The notes: generated from the sequence alone by a model not told the origin. DNA of 64,000 nt from Psychrobacter coccoides (GCF_017498085.1 NZ_JAGBKM010000001.1:270192-334191); one strand, 5' to 3'; positions 9,361 to 18,471 are shown, counted from the stretch's first letter. Program-made: numbers and translations.

Positions 9361-11322
9361 ATGGGTTGGTTTGGATATATGCGTCAATCTTCTGCACTTG
9401 ATATATTAAAAACAGGTCAAAATGTCTTTTTGACGGGTTCGGCAGGCTCTGGTAAGACTTATACGCTTAACCAATATATTCATTATTTGCGTGCACGCCG
9501 TGTACCGGTGGCGGTGACCGCTAGTACTGGTATCGCTGCGACCCATATGAGTGGTACGACCATCCATAGCTGGTCGGGTATAGGTATCAAGGATGAACTA
9601 TCAGAGCGTGATTTGGTCAATCTGTCACGTAAGCAGTTTTTGGCAGACAGAATCAAAGACACTGCAGTATTGATTATCGACGAGATATCTATGCTCCATG
9701 CCAAGCAGCTCAACCTAGTCAATCAGGTGCTCAAGCATATACGAAAAAAAGATGAGGCTTTTGGGGGGATTCAAGTCGTGGTGGCGGGGGATTTTTTTCA
9801 GTTGCCACCGATTGGAAGTAAGGGCGAGAGCAATCGAGAGAAGTTTGCTTTTATGTCAGAAGCGTGGCTCGATGCTGGGTTTCACATTTGTTATTTGTCG
9901 GAGCAACACAGGCAAGTCAGCGAGGCGGCTCAGGGTGGTCTAGATTTGGATGATATTCTCAATCAGATTCGCAGACAAGAAGTCACGTTTGAAGCGATTG
10001 CGGCACTGGAAGCCACCTATGATCAAGATGTTGATGTCAGCCGCACCCGTCTTTATACCCATAATCTTAATGTCAATAAAATCAATGACAAAGAGCTTGC
10101 AAATCTAAATGGCGAGATGATGCGCTTTGAGGCAACAGCCACAGGCGATAGCAAACTGGTTGAGACATTAAAAAAGACGGTGCGCACCCAAGATGAGCTG
10201 ATTTTGAAAGTTGGGGCGAAAGTGATGTTTATCAAAAATAACACGGAGCTTGGCGTCTCTAATGGCACCATGGGCGAGCTCGTTGGTTTTGCAGCGGTCA
10301 AGGTTGACGACAATAAAGATAGTGAGGAGACTTTAACCGAAAAAGGCACTGATATCGATTTGGATACAGACAGCGCTGCTGATAATGATGAAGAGACAGC
10401 TGATCATAAAAAAGAGGCAGCAAAAAAAGACAAAGAAAAGTCAAAAAAAGCCATCACACAGAAAATGCCTGTGGTCAGACTCAACTCAGGACGTGAAGTC
10501 GTTGCAGAGCCTGAAGAGTGGATTATCGAAGACGAAACTGGGGACGTGCTGGCAAGTTATCATCAAGTACCGCTTTGTCTGGCATGGGCGATTACCATTC
10601 ATAAATCTCAAGGCATGACCCTGGACGCCGCTGAAATCGATTTGTCACGTACCTTTGAGCTGGGACAAGGTTATGTGGCGTTGTCACGACTTAAGTCATT
10701 GGCAGGCTTGCAGCTGCTGGGTATGAATGAGATGAGCCTACAGCTTGACCCGTTGGCCCGTGGTGCTGATAAACGGTTTTTGGTGCTCTCTGAAGAAGCA
10801 GACGCCAACTATGCCATGCTTGATGAAAAAAGCATGTCACAAGCTCATGATAAGTTCGTACTAAAGTCAGGTGGTACACTGAGTCAGTCCGTCATTGAAG
10901 CCTATACCAGTCTACAAAAGCGCCGCCGTGAGCGTCAGCAAGCGCAGCTGGATAAAAAGAGCAAGCTAAGCAATCAAGTGGCTGATAAGTCTGAGAGTAC
11001 GCTGATGGCGACCAGGCTACTATTAGAAGAGAGTCTGTCTATCGCTGATATTGCCCAAACACGGGAACTGGCACAATCGACGATTATGCGCCATATCAGT
11101 GAGCTGAAGTCACAAGACCCCAGCCTTGCTTGCGATCACTTGCGCCCTGATGATGATATTATGACCGCAGTTGGCAATGCCTATGTCGCTATTAAAGTCG
11201 CCAACAACCCCAATGACTTTAACGACAATGGCAGTATCAAGCTGCGTCCTATCTATGAGCATCTTAAACAAGCCTTTGACTATAATACCATTCGTTTGGC
11301 ATTGATATTTATCACACCCTAG
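9361..11322 (+). CDS. Pif1-like superfamily 1 helicase with C-terminal helix-turn-helix
   Basis: A 653-residue ATPase that should unwind DNA. Walker A is GSAGSGKT at residues 26-33, Walker B is LIIDEISM, the VVAGDFFQLPP motif and the C-terminal ITIHKSQGMTLD and YVALSRLKSL helicase motifs are all present. A charged Asp/Glu/Lys-rich insert of about 60 residues (near 315-375) interrupts the region between the helicase lobes. The C-terminal 120 residues contain a likely HTH_40 domain of the kind found on RecQ-type helicases. Start is uncertain between ATG 9361 and ATG 9379; neither has a good ribosome site and family members fit the second. The TAG stop belongs to the end of a mobile-type repeat. 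Confidence 0.85.
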   Translation: MGWFGYMRQSSALDILKTGQNVFLTGSAGSGKTYTLNQYIHYLRARRVPVAVTASTGIAATHMSGTTIHSWSGIGIKDELSERDLVNLSRKQFLADRIKDTAVLIIDEISMLHAKQLNLVNQVLKHIRKKDEAFGGIQVVVAGDFFQLPPIGSKGESNREKFAFMSEAWLDAGFHICYLSEQHRQVSEAAQGGLDLDDILNQIRRQEVTFEAIAALEATYDQDVDVSRTRLYTHNLNVNKINDKELANLNGEMMRFEATATGDSKLVETLKKTVRTQDELILKVGAKVMFIKNNTELGVSNGTMGELVGFAAVKVDDNKDSEETLTEKGTDIDLDTDSAADNDEETADHKKEAAKKDKEKSKKAITQKMPVVRLNSGREVVAEPEEWIIEDETGDVLASYHQVPLCLAWAITIHKSQGMTLDAAEIDLSRTFELGQGYVALSRLKSLAGLQLLGMNEMSLQLDPLARGADKRFLVLSEEADANYAMLDEKSMSQAHDKFVLKSGGTLSQSVIEAYTSLQKRRRERQQAQLDKKSKLSNQVADKSESTLMATRLLLEESLSIADIAQTRELAQSTIMRHISELKSQDPSLACDHLRPDDDIMTAVGNAYVAIKVANNPNDFNDNGSIKLRPIYEHLKQAFDYNTIRLALIFITP

Positions 11323-11494
11323 GGCATGTCCTCAATTCAATCGAAGGATACCTAAATGGGCTAAAAATGGCTAAATCTTGCCAAACGTCGTTAAATAGCT
11401 AGGTAATATCCCGATATTATCTGCGCTATTTTCCTTGTTTGACGGCAATTTATCTCATTTTTATCTCCATTTTTAAAATGAGGACAAGCCCTAG
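11319..11494 (+). repeat. 176-bp MITE-like element, copy 1
   Basis: It begins CTAGGGCATGTCCTCA and ends TGAGGACAAGCCCTAG, giving about 16-bp terminal inverted repeats including CTAG at each end. It is homologous along its length to the reverse complement of 21271-21445. No coding capacity. Its first bases form the stop codon of the helicase gene. Confidence 0.85.
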
Positions 11495-11563
11495 TATTAT
11501 TTATAGTGTTCCGCGTCTATTATCTCTTTATACCACTTCCAACCTTTATAGCGATATCCTGTT

Positions 11564-12745
11564 ATGCCTGATTTTTCCAGCACCACCTACCATCTCACAT
11601 CAGACCCCGCAGTAGCATCAGGGTTTCATGCAACCAGTGAGCACACACAGCCATTGAGGGTCGCTATTAATGGATTTGGTCGCATAGGACGTAATGTCCT
11701 CCGTGCGCTACTTGAGCGCTTTGAGGTGCTAGGCCGTGCTATACATGTGGTCGCTATCAATGACTTAGCACCAGCAGATATTTTATTGCATTTGTTAAAG
11801 TTTGACAGTACTCATGGTCGTCTCAGTCGGCTAGGGGTCAGTGCAGACATCATAGAGAGCACCATCGATGAATACAGCCAAACGCAATTGTGCTTGACCA
11901 AAAAAAACCACACGTATTGTATTCGCATGCTCTCAGAGCCAGATCCTAAGCAGCTACCATGGCAAACGCTTGGTATTGATGTGGTGTTAGAGTGCACGGG
12001 CTACTTTCGGTCTTACGATCAGGCGCACTTGCATATTGAGGCAGGTGCGCAGCAAGTTATCATCGGTGCAGCCCCTTTTGATGATGTGGACGCCTGTATC
12101 GTGATGGGTGTCAACACTGAGCTATTGACGTGCGAGTTACCAATCATCTCTAGCGTCTCTTGTACCACGCAAGCCTTGGTGCCCTTGATTGATACACTTG
12201 ACAAGGCATTTGGTGTGCAGTCGGCTATGATGACTGAGATTCATGCAGTGACCGCTGATCAAACGGTGCTCGATCAGGCGCATCGTGATCCAAGACGGGC
12301 ACGTGCTTCAGGCCATAACATCATTCCTACGACATCTAGTAGTATCGCAGCGACTGAGCGGGTATTGCCGACGATGACAGATAAAATCAATGGTCATTCT
12401 ATACGTGTGCCAACCATAGACGTTGCTGCTATCGATGTGACCTTTGTATTTGAGACGCCCAATGTCCGAATTGACTCAGTAAAACAAGCACTGCTAACAG
12501 CAAGTACGGCGCATTTGCTTGATATTATGTCTTATACTGAGGAGCCTTTGGTTTCAAGTGACTTTATTCATCAGTCAGAGTCGCTGATCATTGATGGTCA
12601 GCAGCTCATGCAGGTAGGCAATCAATACAAGGTTTTTGCTTGGTATGACAATGAGTGGGGCTATGCCAACAGGCTGCTGGATATGTGTTTGCACCTGGCA
12701 TCTAGTAAGCAAAAACTGACTGAAAAAGCCTTAGAAAAAAAATAA
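11564..12745 (+). CDS. Erythrose-4-phosphate / glyceraldehyde-3-phosphate dehydrogenase family protein
   Basis: NAD-dependent sugar-phosphate dehydrogenase of the Gap/Epd fold, 393 residues, longer than usual because of a ~30-residue N-terminal extension. The Rossmann motif INGFGRIGRNVLRAL, catalytic Cys in SSVSCTTQAL near residue 200 and catalytic His in EIHAVTADQ are visible. The RRARASGHNIIPT and IDVAAIDVTF segments look more like Epd (pyridoxal phosphate synthesis) than glycolytic Gap. The usual SCTTN is SCTTQ here, so the active site differs slightly. It could be Epd, a Gap paralogue or something new. Confidence 0.8.
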   Translation: MPDFSSTTYHLTSDPAVASGFHATSEHTQPLRVAINGFGRIGRNVLRALLERFEVLGRAIHVVAINDLAPADILLHLLKFDSTHGRLSRLGVSADIIESTIDEYSQTQLCLTKKNHTYCIRMLSEPDPKQLPWQTLGIDVVLECTGYFRSYDQAHLHIEAGAQQVIIGAAPFDDVDACIVMGVNTELLTCELPIISSVSCTTQALVPLIDTLDKAFGVQSAMMTEIHAVTADQTVLDQAHRDPRRARASGHNIIPTTSSSIAATERVLPTMTDKINGHSIRVPTIDVAAIDVTFVFETPNVRIDSVKQALLTASTAHLLDIMSYTEEPLVSSDFIHQSESLIIDGQQLMQVGNQYKVFAWYDNEWGYANRLLDMCLHLASSKQKLTEKALEKK

Positions 12746-12768
12746 TTTAAATTATTTTAAATATGCGC

Positions 12769-12796
12769 TTGCATTCTCATTCGATATCGCTATAAT
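12769..12796 (+). promoter_or_regulatory. Promoter of tRNA-Ser
   Basis: TTGCAT (12769-12774), a 16-bp spacer, then TATAAT (12791-12796), 12 bases before the tRNA. Confidence 0.8.
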
Positions 12797-12807
12797 GATG
12801 CACCTAT

Positions 12808-12898
12808 GGAGACGTGGCAGAGCGGTTGAATGCACCGGTCTTGAAAACCGGCAAGGGTTCATAGCCCTTCGTGAGTTCGAATCTCACCGTCTCCGCCA
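12808..12898 (+). tRNA. tRNA-Ser (anticodon TGA)
   Basis: A 91-nt class II tRNA with an encoded CCA end. The acceptor stem GGAGACG/CGTCTCC, a long variable arm (AGGGTTCATAGCCCT region) and the TTCGAATC T-loop are all present. The anticodon TGA is at 12842-12844, and it reads UCN-type serine codons. Confidence 0.97.
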
Positions 12899-12916
12899 AA
12901 TTTAAGTTTTAAAAAT

Positions 12917-12953
12917 AAAAACCCCAATCAATATGCTGATTGGGGTTTTTTTA
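12917..12953 (+). terminator. Terminator after tRNA-Ser
   Basis: The stem ACCCCAATCA/TGATTGGGGT is followed by a seven-T run. Confidence 0.9.
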
Positions 12954-12991
12954 TGCCTAAAACTTTTATCAGATTCTAATCAGCAGACAAT

Positions 12992-13030
12992 AAAAAAGAC
13001 CAGCTGCGATTGGGCAGGACTGGTCTTTTA
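12992..13030 (-). terminator. Terminator of the ribbon-helix-helix gene
   Basis: AAAAGACCAG pairs with CTGGTCTTTT. On the minus strand the stem is followed by a T-run, just past the stop of the gene at 13051-13380. Confidence 0.8.
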
Positions 13031-13050
13031 ATCGTGAGTCATAGCAGGTT

Positions 13051-13380
13051 TTAATCTTCGTTTTGTAGCTCTGATAGGGGATGAGTGATACTGCTATCAT
13101 GCGTCTCTACAATCGCTTTATCGATGATATGCTGGCTCACACCACTTTTGCGTAAAGTCTCGATAAAGACCTCATCATGCGCTAGGGTATAGTCTTGGTG
13201 ATCACGGTCAAGCCCTTGACGAATATATAGGCGTATCAGACCTTGAATGCGTTTAAAACCAAGCTCTGATGAGGTGGTCTCTAATAACTCAATCATCTCC
13301 TCAGACAGGCGGATACTAACTGGGCGCGTGACTTTTTGGGGATGATCAGAAAATTTGTTTTTTATGCGTACAGGTATCAT
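13051..13380 (-). CDS. Ribbon-helix-helix DNA-binding protein
   Basis: A 109-residue protein whose middle part (about residues 18-60) fits a CopG/MetJ-like ribbon-helix-helix: a short strand RPVSIRLS, helix EEMIELLETTSSELG, then a second helix ending YIRQGLDRD. Such proteins are dimeric transcription regulators or antitoxins. No toxin-sized partner lies on either side, so a stand-alone regulator is more likely. The target is unknown. Start ATG 13380 has no strong ribosome site. Confidence 0.65.
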   Translation of the reverse strand: MIPVRIKNKFSDHPQKVTRPVSIRLSEEMIELLETTSSELGFKRIQGLIRLYIRQGLDRDHQDYTLAHDEVFIETLRKSGVSQHIIDKAIVETHDSSITHPLSELQNED

Positions 13381-13571
13381 AGTAAACCATTACTTATATT
13401 GAGTAAGAATAAAGAGAATGAATGAAAGCGCAGGACAGGTAGTTATATGTTGTGATGACATTGATAAGTGCTCAGCAGTACCTGAAATAAGCGTTATAAG
13501 CTGCTATCTAAGACTAACTATATCATATAACACAATAGAACCGACTAAAAAATAGCAGTCGTAAAAACAAT

Positions 13572-13601
13572 GAGACATAAAAAAACGAGACATAAAAAAA
13601 C
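13572..13601. repeat. 15-bp perfect tandem repeat (2 copies)
   Basis: GAGACATAAAAAAAC occurs twice back to back (13572-13586, 13587-13601). It abuts the terminator of the first tRNA-Asn. Confidence 0.85.
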
Positions 13602-13628
13602 CTTCATCAAAATCGATGAAGGTTTTAG
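13594..13628 (-). terminator. Terminator of the tRNA-Asn at 13633-13708
   Basis: AAACCTTCATC pairs with GATGAAGGTTT and is followed on the minus strand by a T-run. Confidence 0.85.
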
Positions 13629-13632
13629 AATA

Positions 13633-13708
13633 TGGCTCCCCAACCTGGGCTCGAACCAGGGACACACGGATTAACAGTCCGACGCTCTACCAACTGAGCT
13701 ATTGGGGA
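13633..13708 (-). tRNA. tRNA-Asn (anticodon GTT), copy 1
   Basis: A 76-nt tRNA with encoded CCA. It has the acceptor TCCCCAA/TTGGGGA, the D-arm AGCTCAGTTGGTAGAGC, an anticodon loop with GTT and the GTTCGAGCC T-arm. It is identical to the copy at 14014-14089. Confidence 0.97.
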
Positions 13709-13766
13709 ATAAGTTGTTATAACACCAAGCAACTTGATCTGAGCTTGTTTGCGTTATGTGGAGCGT

Positions 13767-13795
13767 ATTTTAGCCAAGTAGTGCGAGTCTGTCAA
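13767..13795 (-). promoter_or_regulatory. Promoter of tRNA-Asn copy 1
   Basis: On the minus strand: TTGACA (13795-13790), a 17-bp spacer, then TAAAAT (13772-13767), about 60 bp before the tRNA. Confidence 0.8.
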
Positions 13796-14013
13796 CCATA
13801 ATACGCAATTAAAAATATATTTTCTTATGTCGTAGGGTTTCGGGTGTTTGTCGCTGTTTGTGTATATCAAATACAGACAATAAACAGCTTCAACTCTATA
13901 TAAAGCCTTAGACACAAAAAAACCCTCACTACAAAAATAAGGGTCTTGGCAAATGCCATAATCAAATCAAAAATGACTTGAAGGGGTACTGCATAAAAAG
14001 CAACTACAAAATA

Positions 14014-14089
14014 TGGCTCCCCAACCTGGGCTCGAACCAGGGACACACGGATTAACAGTCCGACGCTCTACCAACTGAGCTATTGGGGA
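14014..14089 (-). tRNA. tRNA-Asn (anticodon GTT), copy 2
   Basis: Identical in sequence to the tRNA at 13633-13708 and in the same orientation 381 bp away, with its own promoter upstream. A weak ACCCT/AGGGT hairpin with a T-run at about 13915-13950 may end it. Confidence 0.97.
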
Positions 14090-14204
14090 ATAGGTTGTGA
14101 AGATGAATCATCTCACTACAGCTTAACATCACTCTGACTTAATACAAGTATTTGAGTATTGACGCTTGAGGATTGCTCCTACATGTCGTTGCTAAGTGGG
14201 GCGT

Positions 14205-14232
14205 ATTCTAGCAAAGATAAAAAATAGGTCAA
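14205..14232 (-). promoter_or_regulatory. Promoter of tRNA-Asn copy 2
   Basis: On the minus strand: TTGACC (14232-14227), a 16-bp spacer, then TAGAAT (14210-14205), followed by a GC-rich stretch (GCCCCAC) typical of stringently controlled stable-RNA promoters. Confidence 0.75.
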
Positions 14233-14388
14233 GCCTTTTTGTATAATATTTTGATATTAGGGTGGTTATGTCTCTTAGAAGGCGTTTTAGCTAGTGAGTT
14301 TACAGCGTTACTTCTCACTACTGATAGGGTCGATTGACTGGTTTGTTTAAGGTTGTTCGGGCTAAAAAGAGGGTGTCAGTGGCTCATT

Positions 14389-14438
14389 AAGCGCTGTTAA
14401 TCCAAGAGCGCTTTAGATACACTGATGTCTAATATAAT
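14389..14438 (+). promoter_or_regulatory. Promoter region with dyad upstream of the thioesterase gene
   Basis: A perfect TATAAT at 14433-14438 lies about 27 bp before the gene. A 7-bp inverted repeat AAGCGCT...AGCGCTT (14389-14395, 14407-14413) overlaps where the -35 should be and could be an operator. The rest of the 376-bp gap holds only the tRNA promoter. Confidence 0.5.
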
Positions 14439-14465
14439 TGTACTTTTAAAAACCTAAGGAACATT

Positions 14466-14978
14466 ATGGCACAGTCCAATACTTCTTCAACTGCAAAAAA
14501 AGCGCCGTTAAATCATGAGCTTTATATGTCGATACTGATGACACCTGATATGGCAAACTTCATCGGTAATGTGCATGGCGGCGATCTACTCAAAATGCTC
14601 GACCAGGTGGCTTATGCTTGCGCCAGTCGTTATAGCGGTAACTATGTAGTGACCTTGTCTGTTGATCAAGTGATGTTCCGTGAGCCTATCTATGTCGGTG
14701 AGCTGGTCACTTTTGCTGCCAGTATTAATTATGTCGGTAAGACTTCTATGGAAGTAGGGATACGTGTCGAAGCAGAAGATGTGCGTGCACGTACCATTCG
14801 TCATACCAACAGTTGCTATTTTACTATGGTTGCTATCGATGACAATGGCAAACCCACACCCATACCGCCGCTAGACATCAAAACCCCTCTACAGCAGTGC
14901 CGTGCTGATGCAGCGCTGGCTCGTAAAAATATGCGTATGCAAAGCTCAGATCGTCCCAGTTGTGACATCAACGAGTAA
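14466..14978 (+). CDS. Acyl-CoA thioesterase, hotdog fold (YciA-like)
   Basis: Hydrolyses acyl-CoA to free acid and CoA in the cytoplasm. The 170-residue protein has the YciA/BFIT-family core: NVHGGDLLKMLDQVAYACASR, with the helix Asp facing the thioester, then VDQVMFREPIYVGELVTF and SMEVGIRVEAED. The start is ATG 14466 with AAGGA about 8 bases upstream. It is a single-gene unit with its own promoter and terminator. Chain-length preference cannot be read from sequence. Confidence 0.88.
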   Translation: MAQSNTSSTAKKAPLNHELYMSILMTPDMANFIGNVHGGDLLKMLDQVAYACASRYSGNYVVTLSVDQVMFREPIYVGELVTFAASINYVGKTSMEVGIRVEAEDVRARTIRHTNSCYFTMVAIDDNGKPTPIPPLDIKTPLQQCRADAALARKNMRMQSSDRPSCDINE

Positions 14979-15027
14979 GTCGCAGTGCTGCTTTTTATAA
15001 GCTTATTTTAGGAAGGAACGCGGAAAC

Positions 15028-15062
15028 AAAAAAGTCACCTTACTAAGTAAGGTGACTTTTTG
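15028..15062. terminator. Bidirectional terminator between the thioesterase gene and dps
   Basis: AAAAAGTCACCTTAC pairs with GTAAGGTGACTTTTT around a short loop, with A/T runs on both sides. Confidence 0.9.
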
Positions 15063-15117
15063 ATTCATATCGCATAATAGCGGCTTATGATCTGGCTATT
15101 ATACGATGACTTCAGAG

Positions 15118-15600
15118 TTATGATTTAGGAGCGTTAGCGCCGATAAACCAAGCGTCTTTGTCGATAATACGGCTGACTTCAGTAAGTAGGTCGGCGGTAT
15201 CCTCATCACCAGCGTCGCCAGCGACATCGATGCCCTCACGCAATGAAGCAGCGATGGTCTTATAGCGATTGGTCAGCTCACGAACGTGTGAGTCGACCTC
15301 GGTGATATCGGTGGGATAAGTCTCTAAAATAGAGTCTTCAACGACACGCTTGGAGATACCGTTGGCTTTACCGCCCAATATCACGATACGTTCAGCGACC
15401 GTATCATAAGCTTCTGTCAGGCGCTCATAAGTCTCGTCTAATAACTGATGTACACCAATAAACCCTGTGCCCTGCAAGTTCCAATGACACTGCTTAGAAT
15501 CCATGCTTAAGTCGATTAAGTTGGCTAAATTCGAATTTAGTAGCGCTACCATTTTTTTGGCAGTATTGTCGTTTATACCACTGGCATAGCGTTCTCTCAT
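15118..15600 (-). CDS. dps: Dps ferritin-like DNA protection protein
   Basis: Forms a 12-subunit shell that stores iron, consumes peroxide and coats DNA in stress. The 160 residues are the normal size. The ferroxidase site is visible in KQCHWNLQGTGFIGVHQLLDE, where His and the downstream Asp/Glu bind iron. The N-terminus is short with few lysines, so DNA binding may be weaker than in E. coli Dps. Start ATG 15600; the gap upstream carries its promoter but I see no clear OxyR site. Confidence 0.95.
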   Translation of the reverse strand: MRERYASGINDNTAKKMVALLNSNLANLIDLSMDSKQCHWNLQGTGFIGVHQLLDETYERLTEAYDTVAERIVILGGKANGISKRVVEDSILETYPTDITEVDSHVRELTNRYKTIAASLREGIDVAGDAGDEDTADLLTEVSRIIDKDAWFIGANAPKS

Positions 15601-15815
15601 AAATTACTCCATTATTTTAAATTATTGTAGAAAGGATCAACAAAGATGAATCATCGGACATATTATTGATTATGCTTATCGTCCCTTGATCAACTCGATA
15701 TCTATGTTATCAGCTCATCATATGAATGGAACCCAAAAGTGTTAGGTTTTATTGAGTAGTCATGTAATGGCTTTGTTAAAAAGACCTTGTAAATAAGAAC
15801 GGCTATAAAACAATA

Positions 15816-15969
15816 TATAGTCAGCTGAATGTAAAACTGTTATGGATTTCAATGCGCTACTGGTATAAATTTTACTTGCGTGCTGCGTTCCTTCGATGCT
15901 GCGCAACCTATATTTTGAACAGAAAGCATCCCAGTAGCGCTATGATATTTTTAGAGTGTATCGACTATA
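15816..15969 (+). repeat. 154-bp interspersed repeat, copy 1
   Basis: Starts TATAGTCAGCTGAATG and ends TATCGACTATA. It matches the reverse complement of 53167-53320 at exactly the same length, differing mainly in the middle. An extra AGCTGACTATA follows directly. It lies in the 525-bp dps/uvrB gap, in which no gene was seen. Confidence 0.8.
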
Positions 15970-16125
15970 AGCTGACTATATAAGCCGGCTAGACAAGCGG
16001 CTTATTTTAAAGACCAACTACTCTCAAGCCGCCAGTAGGGCCGCTGTTTTTTGTACTGAATTATGCTTTAAAAAGAAGCGCTTGACCCCATATTGTTATA
16101 AACGTTAACAAGAAGAAAGTACAAT

Positions 16126-18237
16126 ATGCGAATGCCCGAACCACGCTCGTCGCGTCAGTTAAATCAGTTGGCCACTCAGCTCCAAGGTGAAGCTGAGATC
16201 AGTGGTGTGAATGCATCTGGAACGCAGATATCCAGTCGTGCCTTTGAAATGGTGACTGATTTTGAGCCGGCAGGCGATCAGCCACAAGCGATTGAAAAGC
16301 TGGTCAAAGGTGTTGATGCTGGCATGGATGAGCAGCTTTTGCTTGGCGTGACAGGCTCCGGTAAAACCTACACGATGGCCAAGGTTATCTCAGAGTGTCA
16401 GCGTCCCACCATTATCATGGCGCATAACAAGACCCTTGCAGCGCAGCTGTATGGTGAATTTAAGGCGTTTTTCCCAAATAATGCAGTTGAGTATTTTGTC
16501 AGTTATTACGACTACTATCAGCCTGAAGCCTATGTAGCGGCCAGTGATACCTTTATCGAAAAAGACAGCGCCATTAATGACCATATCGACCAGATGCGTC
16601 TGTCAGCGACGCGGGCGCTGCTTGAGCGCCGTGATGCCATTATCGTCGCCTCGGTCTCTTGTATCTATGGTTTGGGCGATCCTGAGAGTTACCTAAAAAT
16701 GCTGTTGCATGTCGTCGTCGGCGATAAAATAGATCGCACAGCGACGATTAAACGCTTGGTTGAAATGCAGTACACCCGTAACGAGTTGGACTTTGGGCGT
16801 GGTACTTATCGTCTGCGTGGTGAGCTGCTTGACATTTACCCTGCGGAGTCTGAGCAGCTTGCGGTCCGTATTCATCTGTTTGATGATGAAGTAGAAAAAA
16901 TCACTTGGTTTGACCCTTTAACTGGTAAAACCGTGCGTAGTGTGCCACGTATTACTATTTATCCTAAGTCGCATTATGTGACCCCGCGTAATCGCTTGGA
17001 GGCGGCCAGCCATACCATTCGTGATGAGCTTGAGCAGCGCTTAGAGCACTTCCGTGATAATAATAAGTTGATTGAAGCCCAACGCATCAAAGAACGTACC
17101 CAATATGATTTAGAAATGATCCAACAGCTTGGCTATTGTAACGGTATTGAAAACTACTCACAGCATCTCTCTGGCCGTCCTTGGGGAGAAGCGCCGCCGA
17201 CATTGTTTGACTATATTCCTGAGGACGCTCTGCTGTTTATCGATGAGTCGCATGTGACCGTCTCGCAAGTGGGGGCGATGTATAAAGGTGATCGATCACG
17301 TAAAGAAAACCTTGTGAATTATGGCTTTCGTCTGCCGAGTGCCATGAATAACCGTCCGATGAAGTTTGAAGAATGGGAGCGTATTAAGCCCAAGACCATT
17401 TATGTGAGTGCGACACCAGCGCAATATGAACTTGAGCATAGCGAACAAGTGGTCGAGCAGGTGGTGCGGCCAACGGGACTGATTGACCCTGAAATTGAGA
17501 TCCGTCCAGTACTCACTCAGGTCGATGACGTACTCTCAGAGATTACCAAACGCCGTGAGCTCGATGAGCGTGTATTGATCACTACTTTGACCAAGCGTAT
17601 GGCAGAGGATCTGACCAGCTACCTGCAAGAGTATGATATCAAGGTGGCTTATTTGCATTCGGACATCGATACCGTTGAGCGCATGCAGATCATTCACGAG
17701 CTGCGCACCGGTGTCCATGATGTCCTCGTCGGTATTAACTTGCTGCGTGAGGGCCTTGATATGCCTGAGGTGTCGTTGGTGGCAATATTTGATGCGGACA
17801 AGGAAGGGTTTTTGCGCTCTGAGCGCTCTTTGATTCAAACCATTGGCCGTGCTGCACGACATCTAAACGGCAAGGCGATTCTTTATGCAGATCGTATGAC
17901 CCCTAGTATGGAAAAGGCGATAGAAGAGACGGACCGTCGCCGTGAAAAACAAATCGCCTTTAATCGTGAGCATAATATTACGCCAAGGGGAGCACGGCGT
18001 AATGTCACGGATAAGATTGATACTGGCGAGGAGCTTGACGCCAATGACAATCAGGCCATACCCGTCAAGAGTAATCTGCCCGATGTCGATATCAGTATAT
18101 TGCGTAGCCCTGATCTGCTCGCTAAAGAGATCAATCGCCTTGAGAAGCTTATGAAGCAGTACTCTCGTGATCTAAAGTTTGAAGATGCCGCCAAAACCCG
18201 TGATAAGGTGCTAGAGCTCAAAGCGCATTTGATTTAG
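16126..18237 (+). CDS. uvrB: Excinuclease ABC subunit B
   Basis: Damage-verifying helicase of nucleotide excision repair, working with UvrA, UvrC and UvrD. The 703 residues include Walker A GVTGSGKT near residue 75, the beta-hairpin region rich in Tyr ([12 protein letters not shown]), the DESHVTVSQ motif, the helicase motifs [16 protein letters not shown] and QTIGRAARH, and a C-terminal UVR domain ([18 protein letters not shown]) that contacts UvrC. About 40 N-terminal residues precede the conserved start and may mean the true start is downstream. No LexA box was recognised upstream. Confidence 0.98.
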   Translation: MRMPEPRSSRQLNQLATQLQGEAEISGVNASGTQISSRAFEMVTDFEPAGDQPQAIEKLVKGVDAGMDEQLLLGVTGSGKTYTMAKVISECQRPTIIMAHNKTLAAQLYGEFKAFFPNNAVEYFVSYYDYYQPEAYVAASDTFIEKDSAINDHIDQMRLSATRALLERRDAIIVASVSCIYGLGDPESYLKMLLHVVVGDKIDRTATIKRLVEMQYTRNELDFGRGTYRLRGELLDIYPAESEQLAVRIHLFDDEVEKITWFDPLTGKTVRSVPRITIYPKSHYVTPRNRLEAASHTIRDELEQRLEHFRDNNKLIEAQRIKERTQYDLEMIQQLGYCNGIENYSQHLSGRPWGEAPPTLFDYIPEDALLFIDESHVTVSQVGAMYKGDRSRKENLVNYGFRLPSAMNNRPMKFEEWERIKPKTIYVSATPAQYELEHSEQVVEQVVRPTGLIDPEIEIRPVLTQVDDVLSEITKRRELDERVLITTLTKRMAEDLTSYLQEYDIKVAYLHSDIDTVERMQIIHELRTGVHDVLVGINLLREGLDMPEVSLVAIFDADKEGFLRSERSLIQTIGRAARHLNGKAILYADRMTPSMEKAIEETDRRREKQIAFNREHNITPRGARRNVTDKIDTGEELDANDNQAIPVKSNLPDVDISILRSPDLLAKEINRLEKLMKQYSRDLKFEDAAKTRDKVLELKAHLI

Positions 18238-18265
18238 CGCCCTATATCTTAGCTTTCATCGATAC

Positions 18266-18303
18266 TAAAAGGTGAGGTGCATCCTTTGCATCTCACCTTT
18301 TTT
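18266..18303 (+). terminator. Terminator after uvrB
   Basis: AAAAGGTGAGGTGCA pairs with TGCATCTCACCTTTT (with a small offset) and is followed by T's. Confidence 0.85.
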
Positions 18304-18471
18304 ATGCTGCAGACAGCACTATAGATAACTTATATTTGGTAGTCAGATAACTTGTAATTATAGTAGATGCCACTTAATATGATATCAATGATTAAGATGA
18401 GCTGTATCAGTTACTGAAGGTGTTGCCCACTGACTTTATTACCCATTGGCTGTTTTGGCGGACGATTTATC

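Noticed and set aside
13051..13380. Toxin-antitoxin system around the ribbon-helix-helix gene
   Set aside because: No small companion gene lies on either side, so only the regulator is called.
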